This document shows, in pieces, positions 40,434 through 48,463 of a stretch of 64,000 bases of DNA. The position numbers and the translations under genes were made by a program. The notes below the pieces were generated by a model. It did not search any database. It worked only from the letters and a program-made list of their open reading frames with translations, and had not been told where the DNA came from. Location: contig CANKMW010000030.1 in NCBI GenBank assembly GCA_947483555.1, positions 1 to 64,000 of the forward strand, written 5' to 3'. Every line of letters starts with the position of its first letter. The stretch's first letter is position 1. The stretch comes from Myxococcales bacterium (lineage in GTDB: Bacteria; Myxococcota_A; Polyangia; Haliangiales; Haliangiaceae).

Positions 40434-41302
40434 TCCGTGGCGCGGCCGCGCTGGCGGCGGCGCTCGCGGTCCTGGCTGCGCCGGTCGCCGCCTGGGCCTG
40501 CGGCGATGGCGGCGGCGGCGGTGATGGGGGCTCGAGCGGCGGGGGGGCGAGCGGCGGGGGCGACAGCAGCTCCAGCGGCGGCGGTGATTCGAGCAGCTCG
40601 AGCGACAGCGCCGCGGCCTGTTTCGACACCAGCGACGTGCACGGCTATCGCTCGTGTGCCGGCTTCGGGGCCTGGCGGGCGCGCCGGGTCGCGGTCGCGA
40701 TCGAGCTCGCCGCGGTCTCGTCGCGGCTGGATCTCGCGGGCCTGGTGGCCAGCGGCGACATCAGCCACTCCGATGGCAGCAACTACACCTACCGGGTCGT
40801 CGGCGAGGATCTCGGCGGCACCGCCGACGCGCGCGGCGTCGCGCTCCGCACCCTGCTCCACGGTCGCCATGGCTACCTGGGGATCGAGTCGGCGTTCGCG
40901 GTGGTCGATGGCGGCGAGCGCGAGCGCATGACCACGGCCGAAGGCGCCATGCTCTCACCGCGGGTCGCCGGCGTGACCACCGCGCTCGGGATCGTCGGGA
41001 CGCGCCGCTTCGCCGATCGACTGGTCGGCGCCCTGGCCCCGCGCTCGGTGAGCCTGGGCGTGGAGCTCGCCGGCGGCGTCCGCATGGTCGCGGTCGAGGC
41101 CGAGAGCCGGAAAGGCGCATGCATCACCACCGACCGCACCATCCACACCACGCCGGTGGTCGAGGCCCGCGCCCGCGTCGACCTGTGGCTGTCGCCGCAC
41201 GTCGCGGTTGGCGTGTGGGGCGGCACCGATCTCCTGGCGCGGACGCCGTCGGCGGGACTGGTGCTGTCGTCGCACCTGCGGGCCTTCGACGGCACGCGGT
41301 GA
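40430..41302 (+). CDS. Secreted Gly/Ser-rich, beta-barrel-like protein
   Basis: 290 residues from GTG 40430, overlapping the preceding stop. Signal peptide to about PVAAWA, then a Gly/Ser-rich low-complexity stretch (about 26-60). The rest (about 70-290) shows alternating beta-strand patterns such as RRVAVAIELAAVSSRL, RVDLWLSPHVAVGVWGG and AGLVLSSHLRAF, typical of small outer-membrane barrels. Function unknown. A hexanucleotide array follows its stop directly. Confidence 0.7.
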   Translation: MIRGAAALAAALAVLAAPVAAWACGDGGGGGDGGSSGGGASGGGDSSSSGGGDSSSSSDSAAACFDTSDVHGYRSCAGFGAWRARRVAVAIELAAVSSRLDLAGLVASGDISHSDGSNYTYRVVGEDLGGTADARGVALRTLLHGRHGYLGIESAFAVVDGGERERMTTAEGAMLSPRVAGVTTALGIVGTRRFADRLVGALAPRSVSLGVELAGGVRMVAVEAESRKGACITTDRTIHTTPVVEARARVDLWLSPHVAVGVWGGTDLLARTPSAGLVLSSHLRAFDGTR

Positions 41303-41303
41303 A

Positions 41304-41385
41304 TCGAAACCGTCGCCGAAACCGAAACCGTCGCCGAAACCGAAACCGTCGCCGAAACCGAAACCGTCGCCGAAACCGAAACCGA
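41304..41385. repeat. 18-bp tandem array between convergent genes
   Basis: Four copies of an 18-bp unit (CGAAACCGTCGCCGAAAC) plus extra CGAAAC hexamers fill the gap between the barrel-protein stop (41302) and the stop of the MEMO-like gene (41393). The core hexamer CCGAAA is the complement of the CGGTTT array at 39051-39126. There is no T-run, so an ordinary terminator role is unlikely. Confidence 0.88.
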
Positions 41386-41392
41386 AACCGGA

Positions 41393-42292
41393 TCAGGACG
41401 GCGCCGGCACCACGGCGCCGGCGTACCCGACGACCCGGTTGGTATCTCCGGTCACCGCCGCGCTGGTCGTGTACCCGATCAGCTGCGGCCGCCCGGCGCC
41501 GAGCTGCTGCGCGCACGCCATCAGCGTGGCCACCGGACGCGCGCCGCACATCGAGATGTCGTGGCCGTCGACGGTATCGAGCAGCCGATCGGGATCGCCG
41601 GTCGCCAGCGCCTCGAGCGCGAGTCGATCCCGGCGGCGGGTCTCGACCTCGTTCTCGAAGTGGTTCATGTCGGTCGACGCCATGATCATCACGTCGGTGC
41701 CGGCGATCAGCCCCAGCCGTGCCCAGGCCCGTGTCAGCGCGGCGGCGAGCTTGCGGCACTCGCCTGGCGTGAGCGCGGCCAGCACCACCGGGACCAGGTG
41801 CAGGTCGGAGCGCCGGGCGCGCAGCAGCGGCACCAGCACCTCGATCGCATGCTCGCGGGCGTGGGCGGATTCGTCAGCCGCGGCGCCCCGCACCGGGTCG
41901 GCGGCGAGCTCGTCGAGCAGCACGGCGCCCAGCCCGCGATCCACCGCGACGTCGCCGATCGGAGTCAGCCAGGATGGCGCCATGCTCACGGCCACCCGAG
42001 CGCCGCGGCCGGTGTGGTTCGGGCACAACGCGACCACCCGCGCCGGCACGTCGACCGCCGCCAGCGTCCGTGCCGCGAGCTGACCGGAGTAGGTCCAGCC
42101 CGCATGCGGGACCATCACGCCAAGCGCGCGGCGCGACCCGCCGTCGGCGAGCTCGGGCGGGCGTGCATCGGCAAACAGACGCGCCAGCGCGACGTCGACC
42201 TCCGCCTTCGTCCCCGGGTAGAACCGCCCGGCCACCGCCGGCTCCCGCCTGGCCACGTCGCCCATGGCGCCATCGTGCGCCGATTCTCCCAT
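41393..42292 (-). CDS. MEMO1-like protein (AmmeMemoRadiSam system protein B)
   Basis: 299 residues from ATG 42292 (an ATG nine codons later, nearer REPAVAGRFYPG, is possible). Family motifs: PAVAGRFYPGTKAEVD, MVPHAGWTYSGQLAA, CPNHTGRG, ESAHAREHAIEVLVPLL, and MASTDMNHFENE. MEMO proteins belong to the extradiol-dioxygenase fold and bind copper or iron with His/Cys residues; in bacteria they occur with AMMECR1 and radical-SAM proteins. Neither partner is in the window. Divergent from the phosphodiesterase gene. Confidence 0.9.
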   Translation of the reverse strand: MGESAHDGAMGDVARREPAVAGRFYPGTKAEVDVALARLFADARPPELADGGSRRALGVMVPHAGWTYSGQLAARTLAAVDVPARVVALCPNHTGRGARVAVSMAPSWLTPIGDVAVDRGLGAVLLDELAADPVRGAAADESAHAREHAIEVLVPLLRARRSDLHLVPVVLAALTPGECRKLAAALTRAWARLGLIAGTDVMIMASTDMNHFENEVETRRRDRLALEALATGDPDRLLDTVDGHDISMCGARPVATLMACAQQLGAGRPQLIGYTTSAAVTGDTNRVVGYAGAVVPAPS

Positions 42293-42322
42293 CGGTGCCA
42301 GTCCGGGCTAGAGTCCACGCGC

Positions 42323-43243
42323 GTGCGTCTCGCCCATTGCTCGGACCTGCACCTGCTGTCGCTCGAGGGCGCGCGCACGCTCGACTTCGCCAGCAAGCGC
42401 TGGATCGGTGGCATGAACCTGCTGACCAACCGCGGTCGCCACTACCACACCGAGGCCTTCGAGGACATGGTGGCCGACCTCAACGCGCTGGGCGTCGACC
42501 ACGTGCTGTGTACCGGTGACGTCACCAACCTCGCGTTCGAGCAGGAGTTTCGCTTCGCGCGCGTCCTGTTCGACCGGCTGACGCTCGGCGCCCACGGCGT
42601 GACGGTCCTGCCCGGCAACCATGACGCCTACGTCGATGAGGGTCGGGCCCACTTCGCCGCCATCTTCGCCGACTACGCCACCACCGATCCCGGCTGGACC
42701 TGGGACGATGGCGCCCCATCGTCCGAAGCCGGTCCGTGGCCGATCGTCCGGGTTCGCGCCGGGGTAGCGATCATCGGCATCTCGACCAGCTTTCAGACCC
42801 CGTGGTTCACCGCCTACGGGCGGGTCGGCGAACGCCAGCTGGCCCGCCTTGGCCGCGCGCTCGCCGATCCGCGCCTGCGTGGGATGGCCCGCGTGGTCGC
42901 GATCCACCATCCGCCTGCGGGCCGCCGCGCCCGGAGTCGCATCCGCGGCCTCAAGGATCGCGAGGCGTTCGCCGCCGTGATCGCCCTGCACGGCGCGGAG
43001 CTGGTGGTGCATGGCCACGAACACCGCGATCTCCGTGGGACGCTTCCGGCGCGGTCCGGAGTGGTCGACGTGCTCGGAGTTCCGTCCGGAACCTACGAGG
43101 CCGGCAAGCCGGATCGGACGGCGCGATATCGGGTGTTCGACATCGGCGATGGCGCGGTGATCTCGCACCATCTGCGGGTCTGGGACCGCGATCGTCGCGC
43201 CTTCGACCGAGACGTCGCTGAACCGGCCGAGCTCGCCTCGTAA
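42323..43243 (+). CDS. Calcineurin-like metallophosphoesterase (3',5'-cNMP phosphodiesterase type)
   Basis: 306 residues from GTG 42323; TAGAGT at 42309-42314 lies 8 bases upstream. All metal-binding motifs are present: AHCSDLHLLS, LCTGDVTNLA, LPGNHDAYVD, VAIHHPPAG and VVHGHEHRDL. The insertion of about 50 residues after the first motif and the GISTSFQTPWFTAYG segment resemble Icc/CpdA-like class III phosphodiesterases. Cytoplasmic; likely splits phosphodiesters such as cyclic nucleotides, although substrate is unproven. Confidence 0.9.
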   Translation: MRLAHCSDLHLLSLEGARTLDFASKRWIGGMNLLTNRGRHYHTEAFEDMVADLNALGVDHVLCTGDVTNLAFEQEFRFARVLFDRLTLGAHGVTVLPGNHDAYVDEGRAHFAAIFADYATTDPGWTWDDGAPSSEAGPWPIVRVRAGVAIIGISTSFQTPWFTAYGRVGERQLARLGRALADPRLRGMARVVAIHHPPAGRRARSRIRGLKDREAFAAVIALHGAELVVHGHEHRDLRGTLPARSGVVDVLGVPSGTYEAGKPDRTARYRVFDIGDGAVISHHLRVWDRDRRAFDRDVAEPAELAS

Positions 43244-43252
43244 CCATTGAAC

Positions 43253-43281
43253 TTGACAACGGTTTGCTCGATGCGTTACCA
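43253..43281 (+). promoter_or_regulatory. Sigma-70-type promoter for the aminotransferase gene
   Basis: A perfect -35 TTGACA (43253-43258) is spaced 17 bases from TTACCA (43276-43281), a weak -10. The gene that follows has a Shine-Dalgarno (GAGGA, 43308-43312), so this one is transcribed with a leader, in contrast to many neighbours. Confidence 0.55.
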
Positions 43282-43318
43282 GCGTCGGCCGATCGACTAC
43301 CCCCGCCGAGGACATGCC

Positions 43319-44626
43319 GTGAGCAACTCTCCCTTCAGCGCCGAACAGGCGGACGAGCTGGTCCAGAAGGACGAGCAGTACGTCATGCGGCCGTGGACCC
43401 ACCCGGCCGGCGAGCCGGTCATCGTCGCGCGCGCCAAGGGCTGCGTCATCACCGACGTTCACGGCAAGGATTACCTCGATCTCACCGCCGGTTACTTCGT
43501 CAACAACGCCGGCCACTGTCACCCGCGCATCGTCGAGGCCGCGACCCAGCAGCTGCATCAGGTGCTGCAGGTCTCGGGCAAGCACGGCACCGTCGCGGCG
43601 GTGCGGCTGGCCGAGCGCCTGGTCAACCTGCTCCCCAGCAGCATCGACCAGGCGTTCTTCTCGACCGGCGGCTCGGAGGCCAACGAGTTCGCGCTCAAGA
43701 TGGCACGCCAGGTCACCGGCAAGTCCGATGTCGCCTATCTCGACAACGCGTACCACGGCCTGACCCTCGGTTCACTCGAGGTCACCGCCAGCGAGAAGTA
43801 CCGCGACAGCGCGGGCAAGCCGCTCGGTGGGGAGACCTATGCGATCCCCAACGCCTACTGCTACCGCTGCCCGCTCGGGCCCGACACCTGCGCCACCCAG
43901 TGCCTCGACGGGGTCGACGAGAAGATCGCGGCCCGACCGAACACCGCCGCCATCATCGCCGAGCCGATCCAGTCCGTCGGTGGCCTGGCGCCGCCCGAGA
44001 AGTGGTGGGCGCGCGTCGATGCCATCCGCAAGCAGCGCGGCCTGCTCCTCATCATCGACGAGGTCCAGACCGGACTCGGTCGCACCGGCAAGATGTTCGC
44101 GCTCGAACACTACGGGCTCGAGCCCGAGATCGTCAGCGGTGGCAAGGGCCTGTCGGGCGGCGTGGGCTCGCTGGCCATGACCTGCGCCGGCAGCGGCGTG
44201 ATCGCCAAGTTCTTCGGCGGCACCACGCCGACCTCGGGCGGTAACGCGGTCTCCGCCGCCGCCGGTCTGGCGATGATCGAGACGCTGCTCGACGAGAAGC
44301 TGATCGACAACGCCCGCGTCATGGGCGAACACTTCACGCAGGCGCTGTGGGCGCTGCGCGATCCCTGGATCGGGGACGTCCGCTTCACGGGGCTGCTCGG
44401 CGGCGCCGAGCTGGTCGCCGACCGCGACACCAAGGAGGTCCTCGCCAAGAAGGCGGTGGCCGCGATCAAGGATGCGCTCCATGCCGAGGGGATGCTGATC
44501 ACGGTCAGCGGCCTGTATGGCAACGTACTTCGCTTGCAGCCGCCCCTGACGATCACCGCGGCCCAGATCGACACCTTCGTGGTCTGCTTGCGGAACGTAC
44601 TCGCGGCGGTCCGGCAGTCGGTGTAA
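43319..44626 (+). CDS. Class III PLP-dependent aminotransferase
   Basis: 435 residues from GTG 43319, 6 bases after GAGGA. The fold-type I class III motifs are FFSTGGSEANEFALKMAR, LDNAYHGLTLGS, IIAEPIQSVGG, LIIDEVQTGLGRTG and the PLP lysine in VSGGKGLSGG. A cysteine-rich insert (YCYRCPLGPDTCATQCLDG) is like that of the alanine-glyoxylate/AGXT2 branch. It moves an amino group to or from an omega-amine or keto acid; substrate unknown. It precedes two CDP-alcohol transferase genes by 39 bases and may provide an amino head group or act independently. Confidence 0.9.
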   Translation: MSNSPFSAEQADELVQKDEQYVMRPWTHPAGEPVIVARAKGCVITDVHGKDYLDLTAGYFVNNAGHCHPRIVEAATQQLHQVLQVSGKHGTVAAVRLAERLVNLLPSSIDQAFFSTGGSEANEFALKMARQVTGKSDVAYLDNAYHGLTLGSLEVTASEKYRDSAGKPLGGETYAIPNAYCYRCPLGPDTCATQCLDGVDEKIAARPNTAAIIAEPIQSVGGLAPPEKWWARVDAIRKQRGLLLIIDEVQTGLGRTGKMFALEHYGLEPEIVSGGKGLSGGVGSLAMTCAGSGVIAKFFGGTTPTSGGNAVSAAAGLAMIETLLDEKLIDNARVMGEHFTQALWALRDPWIGDVRFTGLLGGAELVADRDTKEVLAKKAVAAIKDALHAEGMLITVSGLYGNVLRLQPPLTITAAQIDTFVVCLRNVLAAVRQSV

Positions 44627-44665
44627 CGTCCGCCCGCCAATCACCCGACCTGGTCGCCGCCCGTC

Positions 44666-45376
44666 ATGAACCTCTTCGCTGTCCGCAAGCACCTCGACAA
44701 GGTCCTCCACCCGGTGTTGTCGGCGATCGGCCACCTCCCGATCCACGCCAATCAGTGGACGTTGATCGGCGGGGTCCTGGGGCTGATCGGCGGCGTGGTC
44801 TTCTTCTACGGATACTGGTGGATCGGCCTGGCGCTGCTGCTCATCCGCGGCCTGGTCGACCATATCGACGGCTTCGTCGCCCGCACCTTCAATCAGCGTT
44901 CGACCTTCGGCGCCGTGATGGACGACGTCTGCGATCGGTGGACGCTCGGCATCATGTACGCCGGCGGCTGCGTCAACATCTCCTACGACTACCCGCACGC
45001 CCTCATCATCATGGGGGTGGGCATCACCGGCGCGCTCACCAACGTGATCGTCAAGACCTCGGTGTACGCCGAGTCACAGCAGGACGTGTGGCGCGAGAAG
45101 GGCAAGATCGGCCACCCCATCGACGTGGTCGGCCTGTTCGGATCGGCCGAGTTCATCATCTACTTCGGCGCCGGCGTGCTGTTCACGGCGCTCCTGCACG
45201 ACCCGCGGCCGATGCTCGCCGGCGCGTGGGCGGTGGCCATCATGTCGCACGTGTCGTTGTTCCAGCGCATCCATTTCACGTGGAAGCGCTACCGGTTCGT
45301 CGACCCCGCCGGGCGGCACTTGCCGGAGCCCGAGGTGGTCGAGTCGCTGCCGTCGCCGACGAGCGACGCGCCGTAG
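44666..45376 (+). CDS. CDP-alcohol phosphatidyltransferase 1
   Basis: 236 residues with five to six membrane helices. The complete CDP-OH-P catalytic signature is present: GLVDHIDGFVARTFNQRSTF then GAVMDDVCDR (D-x2-DG-x2-AR-x8-G-x3-D-x3-D). It transfers a phosphatidyl or phospho-alcohol group from a CDP-activated donor at the inner membrane. The residue composition does not pinpoint glycerol, serine, inositol or an ether lipid. Followed after 7 bases by a second, distinct family member, so the pair likely acts in one lipid pathway. Confidence 0.9.
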   Translation: MNLFAVRKHLDKVLHPVLSAIGHLPIHANQWTLIGGVLGLIGGVVFFYGYWWIGLALLLIRGLVDHIDGFVARTFNQRSTFGAVMDDVCDRWTLGIMYAGGCVNISYDYPHALIIMGVGITGALTNVIVKTSVYAESQQDVWREKGKIGHPIDVVGLFGSAEFIIYFGAGVLFTALLHDPRPMLAGAWAVAIMSHVSLFQRIHFTWKRYRFVDPAGRHLPEPEVVESLPSPTSDAP

Positions 45377-45383
45377 GGGCGTC

Positions 45384-46019
45384 ATGGCTGCGAAGGTGTC
45401 GAACCTGAACCCGGCCAACGCGGTCACCGCGTCGCGCTTCCTGACCCTGCCACCGTTCGTGTGGGCGATCGATGGTGGTCACTACCAGGTCGCGACGCTG
45501 CTGCTGCTCCTGTGCGGCGTGCTCGATCTCTTCGATGGTGCGGTGGCTCGACTGTTCAAGTGCCAGACCGCGTTCGGTGAGGTCTTCGACGCCATCGCCG
45601 ACGGGCTGTGCTACGGCTTCGCGATCGTCGTGCTGACCGCGTACGGCCTGGTGCCGTGGCTGGCGGTGACGCTGATCGTCATCCTCGGTGTGATCAACGC
45701 CGGGTTCCGCTGGCTGTATGCCCGCCGCGCCGGCCGGACCACGAACTACCAGAGTCACGCGATGGAGCGCCTGGTGGCGTACGCCGCGTTTCTCGGTGGG
45801 TTCGGCACGCTGGGCTTCGGCGTCGACTACTTCTACTGGACGTTCACGGGGATGCTGTTCGTCGTCGTCGTCCACGACGCCAAGCGCATGGCGCTCGATC
45901 CGGTGCCACCAGCGAAGGTGACGGCGACCGAGGATGAGCGGGATCCAGCGGGGCCGGCGATCGACCGGCCCGCCGAGCGTCGCGACGAGGTGGCGCGGAC
46001 CGCAGAGGCCGCGCCATGA
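45384..46019 (+). CDS. CDP-alcohol phosphatidyltransferase 2 (PgsA/PssA-like)
   Basis: 211 residues with about six membrane helices. The signature GVLDLFDGAVARLFKCQTAF then GEVFDAIADG satisfies D-x2-DG-x2-AR-x8-G-x3-D-x3-D. NPANAVTASRFLTLPPFV is typical of PgsA-type N-termini, and YARRAGRTTNYQSHAMERLV of the post-catalytic region. A hydrophilic C-terminal tail (about 175-211) is extra. It overlaps the following small membrane protein start in ATGA. Phosphatidylglycerophosphate synthase or a related transferase is likely, but not certain. Confidence 0.9.
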   Translation: MAAKVSNLNPANAVTASRFLTLPPFVWAIDGGHYQVATLLLLLCGVLDLFDGAVARLFKCQTAFGEVFDAIADGLCYGFAIVVLTAYGLVPWLAVTLIVILGVINAGFRWLYARRAGRTTNYQSHAMERLVAYAAFLGGFGTLGFGVDYFYWTFTGMLFVVVVHDAKRMALDPVPPAKVTATEDERDPAGPAIDRPAERRDEVARTAEAAP

Positions 46020-46240
46020 ACCTGGTCAGCCACGACGGCCAGATGCTGTTCGGCCTGCTGATGACCGGCGGGGTCGCGGCGTACTGGGTCGCCATCGACT
46101 CGGTCCGCCTGCGCCGCGCGGTGGGGGCATTTCGGCGCGAGCGTGGCGACCTCGCGGTCCGCGATCGGGTCTTCGGCAGCGCGCTCGGGGTCGTGATCGG
46201 CGTGGTCGGCGTGGCCGGCGCCTGCATCCACTACTTCTGA
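46016..46240 (+). CDS. Small membrane protein
   Basis: 74 residues from ATG 46016, overlapping the upstream stop by 4 bases. Two membrane helices (MLFGLLMTGGVAAYWVAI, and ALGVVIGVVGVAGACIHYF) flank a short basic loop (RLRRAVGAFRRERGD). It could be an accessory subunit for the transferases. No family recognised. Its 3' end overlaps the convergent beta-lactamase-fold gene by 10 bases. Confidence 0.75.
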   Translation: MNLVSHDGQMLFGLLMTGGVAAYWVAIDSVRLRRAVGAFRRERGDLAVRDRVFGSALGVVIGVVGVAGACIHYF

Positions 46241-47043
46241 TCGGGGGCGTGGTCGACGCTCGGGTCGACGTTCGGGTGGACGCCGGGCGCGGGGCCGAGC
46301 GGGAGCGTCTCGCCGTGGCCCAGGACCCGCACCCCGGCGACCGCGCGCGCGCTCGCCACCTGCTCCAGTCGCCGGCGCGGCATGGCCGCGGGACCGAGGC
46401 GCAGGTTCACGGTGCCCCAGTGCACGGGCACCAGCGTGCGGGCGCCCAGGCGCTCGAAGATATCGAGCGCGCAGTCGGGATCGATGTGGACCCCGCGGTC
46501 GAGGGCGCCCTTGCGCCAGCGGTAGTACCAGACCGGTAACATGCCGCCGATCGGCAACAGGGTGGCGTCGAGCCGGAAGCGCTTGCCGAGCTCGTCGAAG
46601 ATGGCGTGGTCGGCGAAGTCGACATCGCCGGCGTGGTGGACGGCGGCGCCGGCGGCGGACAGCACGTAGCCGGCGCAGCTCGGTCGGTCACCCTTGCGCC
46701 AGCGGCCCTGGTCGTGACGGGTCGGCACCGCGATCACGTCGAGCCCACCGAGGTCGAGGTGATCGCCGGCCTCGATCTCGGTGACGGTGGCGAAGCCGAG
46801 ATCGGCGACGATCGGGCCGGCGCCGCGCGGGACCACCAGGCGGGTCGCGCGATCGATGGCCTTGAGGGTCCACCGGTTGAGGTGGTCGACGTGGCTGTGG
46901 GTGATCAGCACGGCATCGACAGCGCCGGCGGCGCGGGCGCGGGCGCGGCCGAGCGGGTCGATCAAGACGCGGCGGGCCCCGAGGGCGACCACCGCCGAGG
47001 CGTGGCCGAGCCAGGTGACTCCCGGGCTGGAACCCGACGCCAT
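46231..47043 (-). CDS. Metallo-beta-lactamase-fold hydrolase (UlaG/NAPE-PLD-like)
   Basis: 270 residues from ATG 47043. Metal motifs: VTWLGHASAVVALG, LITHSHVDHLNRWT, AVHHAGDVDFADHAIF and HWGTVNLRLGP. This set matches UlaG/NAPE-PLD-like hydrolases, which cut lactones or phosphodiesters. Given the nearby phospholipid genes a lipid phosphodiester substrate is possible but unproven. The TATAGC box on the minus strand (bases 47050-47055) ends 6 bases before the ATG. Confidence 0.88.
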   Translation of the reverse strand: MASGSSPGVTWLGHASAVVALGARRVLIDPLGRARARAAGAVDAVLITHSHVDHLNRWTLKAIDRATRLVVPRGAGPIVADLGFATVTEIEAGDHLDLGGLDVIAVPTRHDQGRWRKGDRPSCAGYVLSAAGAAVHHAGDVDFADHAIFDELGKRFRLDATLLPIGGMLPVWYYRWRKGALDRGVHIDPDCALDIFERLGARTLVPVHWGTVNLRLGPAAMPRRRLEQVASARAVAGVRVLGHGETLPLGPAPGVHPNVDPSVDHAPDQK

Positions 47044-47049
47044 CGGGCT

Positions 47050-47057
47050 GCTATAGC
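47050..47057. promoter_or_regulatory. Palindromic GCTATAGC shared by divergent leaderless promoters
   Basis: GCTATAGC is self-complementary. It supplies TATAGC to the minus-strand hydrolase (6 bases before ATG 47043) and to the plus-strand LysE-like gene (10 bases before GTG 47068). Only 24 bases separate the two start codons, so the two promoters must overlap physically. Confidence 0.6.
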
Positions 47058-47067
47058 ACGGGGGTTC

Positions 47068-47700
47068 GTGCTGACGTACTTCCTCATCGGCGTCGCCATC
47101 GGTGCGCTCACCGGGGTGCCGATCGGCCCGGTCAACGTGGCGGTGATCGACGGCGCCTACCGCCACACCCTGCGGCGGGGCATGGCGGTCGGCCTGGGCG
47201 GTGCGGTGGGCGACTTCTTCTTCGCGCTGATCGGAATGCTCGGCGTCGGCCCGCACGTGATCGCGCAGCCGGGCGTGAAGCCGGTCCTGTACCTGATCTC
47301 GGGCGTGGTGCTGGTGGTCTACGGCCTCCTGACCGTGCGCAGCCAGCCGCCGCCGCCTCCGACCTCGCCGCCGCACCAGTCGCCGCCCGGCAAGGAAGTG
47401 TGGAGCGGCTTCACCGTCGGGCTCGGCCTGATCGTGCTCAACCCGGCGGCCATCGTCACCTGGGTCGTGGTCGTCGGGTCACACGTCGGCGAGGACATCG
47501 AGACCTGGGAGGGCCTGGCCGCGGCGGTCGGCGTCTTCTTCGGCAGCTTCTCGTGGTTCTCGTTCGTCGCCTACGTCGCCGACAAGGGCAAGCGCATGAT
47601 GGGCGACAAGGCGATCTGGATCGCGCGCGTGGTCGGCATCGCGCTCATCGGCTACGGCCTGTTCTCGCTGGTCCGCGCCGCGGTGCTGTTTCGGGCCTGA
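47068..47700 (+). CDS. LysE/RhtB-family exporter
   Basis: 210 residues from GTG 47068, with about six membrane helices. It begins LTYFLIGVAIGALTGVPIGP, the LysE-type GxxxGP signature, and has GMAVGLGGAVGDFFFALIG and GLIVLNPAAIVTWVVVVGS. A Pro-rich cytoplasmic loop (PPPPPTSPPHQSPP) separates the halves. Family members export amino acids or related small molecules; substrate unknown. Confidence 0.85.
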   Translation: MLTYFLIGVAIGALTGVPIGPVNVAVIDGAYRHTLRRGMAVGLGGAVGDFFFALIGMLGVGPHVIAQPGVKPVLYLISGVVLVVYGLLTVRSQPPPPPTSPPHQSPPGKEVWSGFTVGLGLIVLNPAAIVTWVVVVGSHVGEDIETWEGLAAAVGVFFGSFSWFSFVAYVADKGKRMMGDKAIWIARVVGIALIGYGLFSLVRAAVLFRA

Positions 47701-47717
47701 GGGCCGGCGCGCTGGTC

Positions 47718-48401
47718 TCAGTTGTCGTCGAGCGCCGCCAGCAGGTCGCCGATGGTCTCCTCGACCCGCACCGCCAGCGCCCGCTTGACCGGCGCGCCGT
47801 CCTCGGCGATGAGCGCCGACAGCCGGCGGGCGGCGCCGGCGATCTGGCCGCGCAGGCGCTCGCCGCGCTCGACGTCCTCCTCGGGGAACGCGGCGTCCTT
47901 GAAGGTCTTGCGCAGGAACGGCACCTCGCCGCCCTCGTCGAAGGCGACGCGGCGGATGGTGGCCAGGGTCTCCTCGTCGGCGGCGCCGCGCTCGGTGGCC
48001 TTCTCGACGAACTGGACCGCGGCCAGGCTGGGGATGGGCGACTCGGAGTGGGTGCGCGAGCGCTCGATCACCTTGGGCGCGCTCGACTCGAGGAACCGGA
48101 AGCTGCTCACCAGCTTGCTGACCGTGGCCGCGCGAAGATGCAGCTCCTTGCGGCAGTACGACTCGAAGTCGGTGTAGCCCCAGCGCTGCCACGACGACTG
48201 CTTCTGCACCCGGGTCAGCGCGTCGGCGAGCTCGAGCCAGGTGCGCTTGAAGGCGCGCGCCTTGCCCAGGGTGTCGGCGCGCTCGGGGTCGTTGGCGACG
48301 GCGAGGAGTTGATCCTCCATCGCGCGGTCGGTCTTGGTGATGATCTTGGAGGCCACGGTCAGGCACGCTACGAGGCCGGTCTGATCCTCGGCGCGCCGCA
48401 T
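47718..48401 (-). CDS. Conserved-looking helical protein, function unknown
   Basis: 227 residues from ATG 48401. It is almost entirely helical and charged. Residues 60-110 contain SSWQRWGYTDFESYCRKELH and LRAATVSKLVSSFRFLE, which look like a DNA-binding or adaptor helical pair. The remaining part (EEDVERGERLRGQIAGAARR) suggests a coiled coil. No signal peptide or membrane segment. No family recognised; probably cytoplasmic. Convergent with the LysE-like gene. Confidence 0.72.
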   Translation of the reverse strand: MRRAEDQTGLVACLTVASKIITKTDRAMEDQLLAVANDPERADTLGKARAFKRTWLELADALTRVQKQSSWQRWGYTDFESYCRKELHLRAATVSKLVSSFRFLESSAPKVIERSRTHSESPIPSLAAVQFVEKATERGAADEETLATIRRVAFDEGGEVPFLRKTFKDAAFPEEDVERGERLRGQIAGAARRLSALIAEDGAPVKRALAVRVEETIGDLLAALDDN

Positions 48402-48463
48402 CAGAAATCCATGGTCGCCACGAGCGATCCTGAGGGCTTGCGCGAGGCACGGAACCTGCTGTG

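Noticed and set aside
41304-41385. Bidirectional terminator between convergent genes
   Set aside because: The sequence is a tandem array, not an inverted repeat, and has no T-run on either strand.
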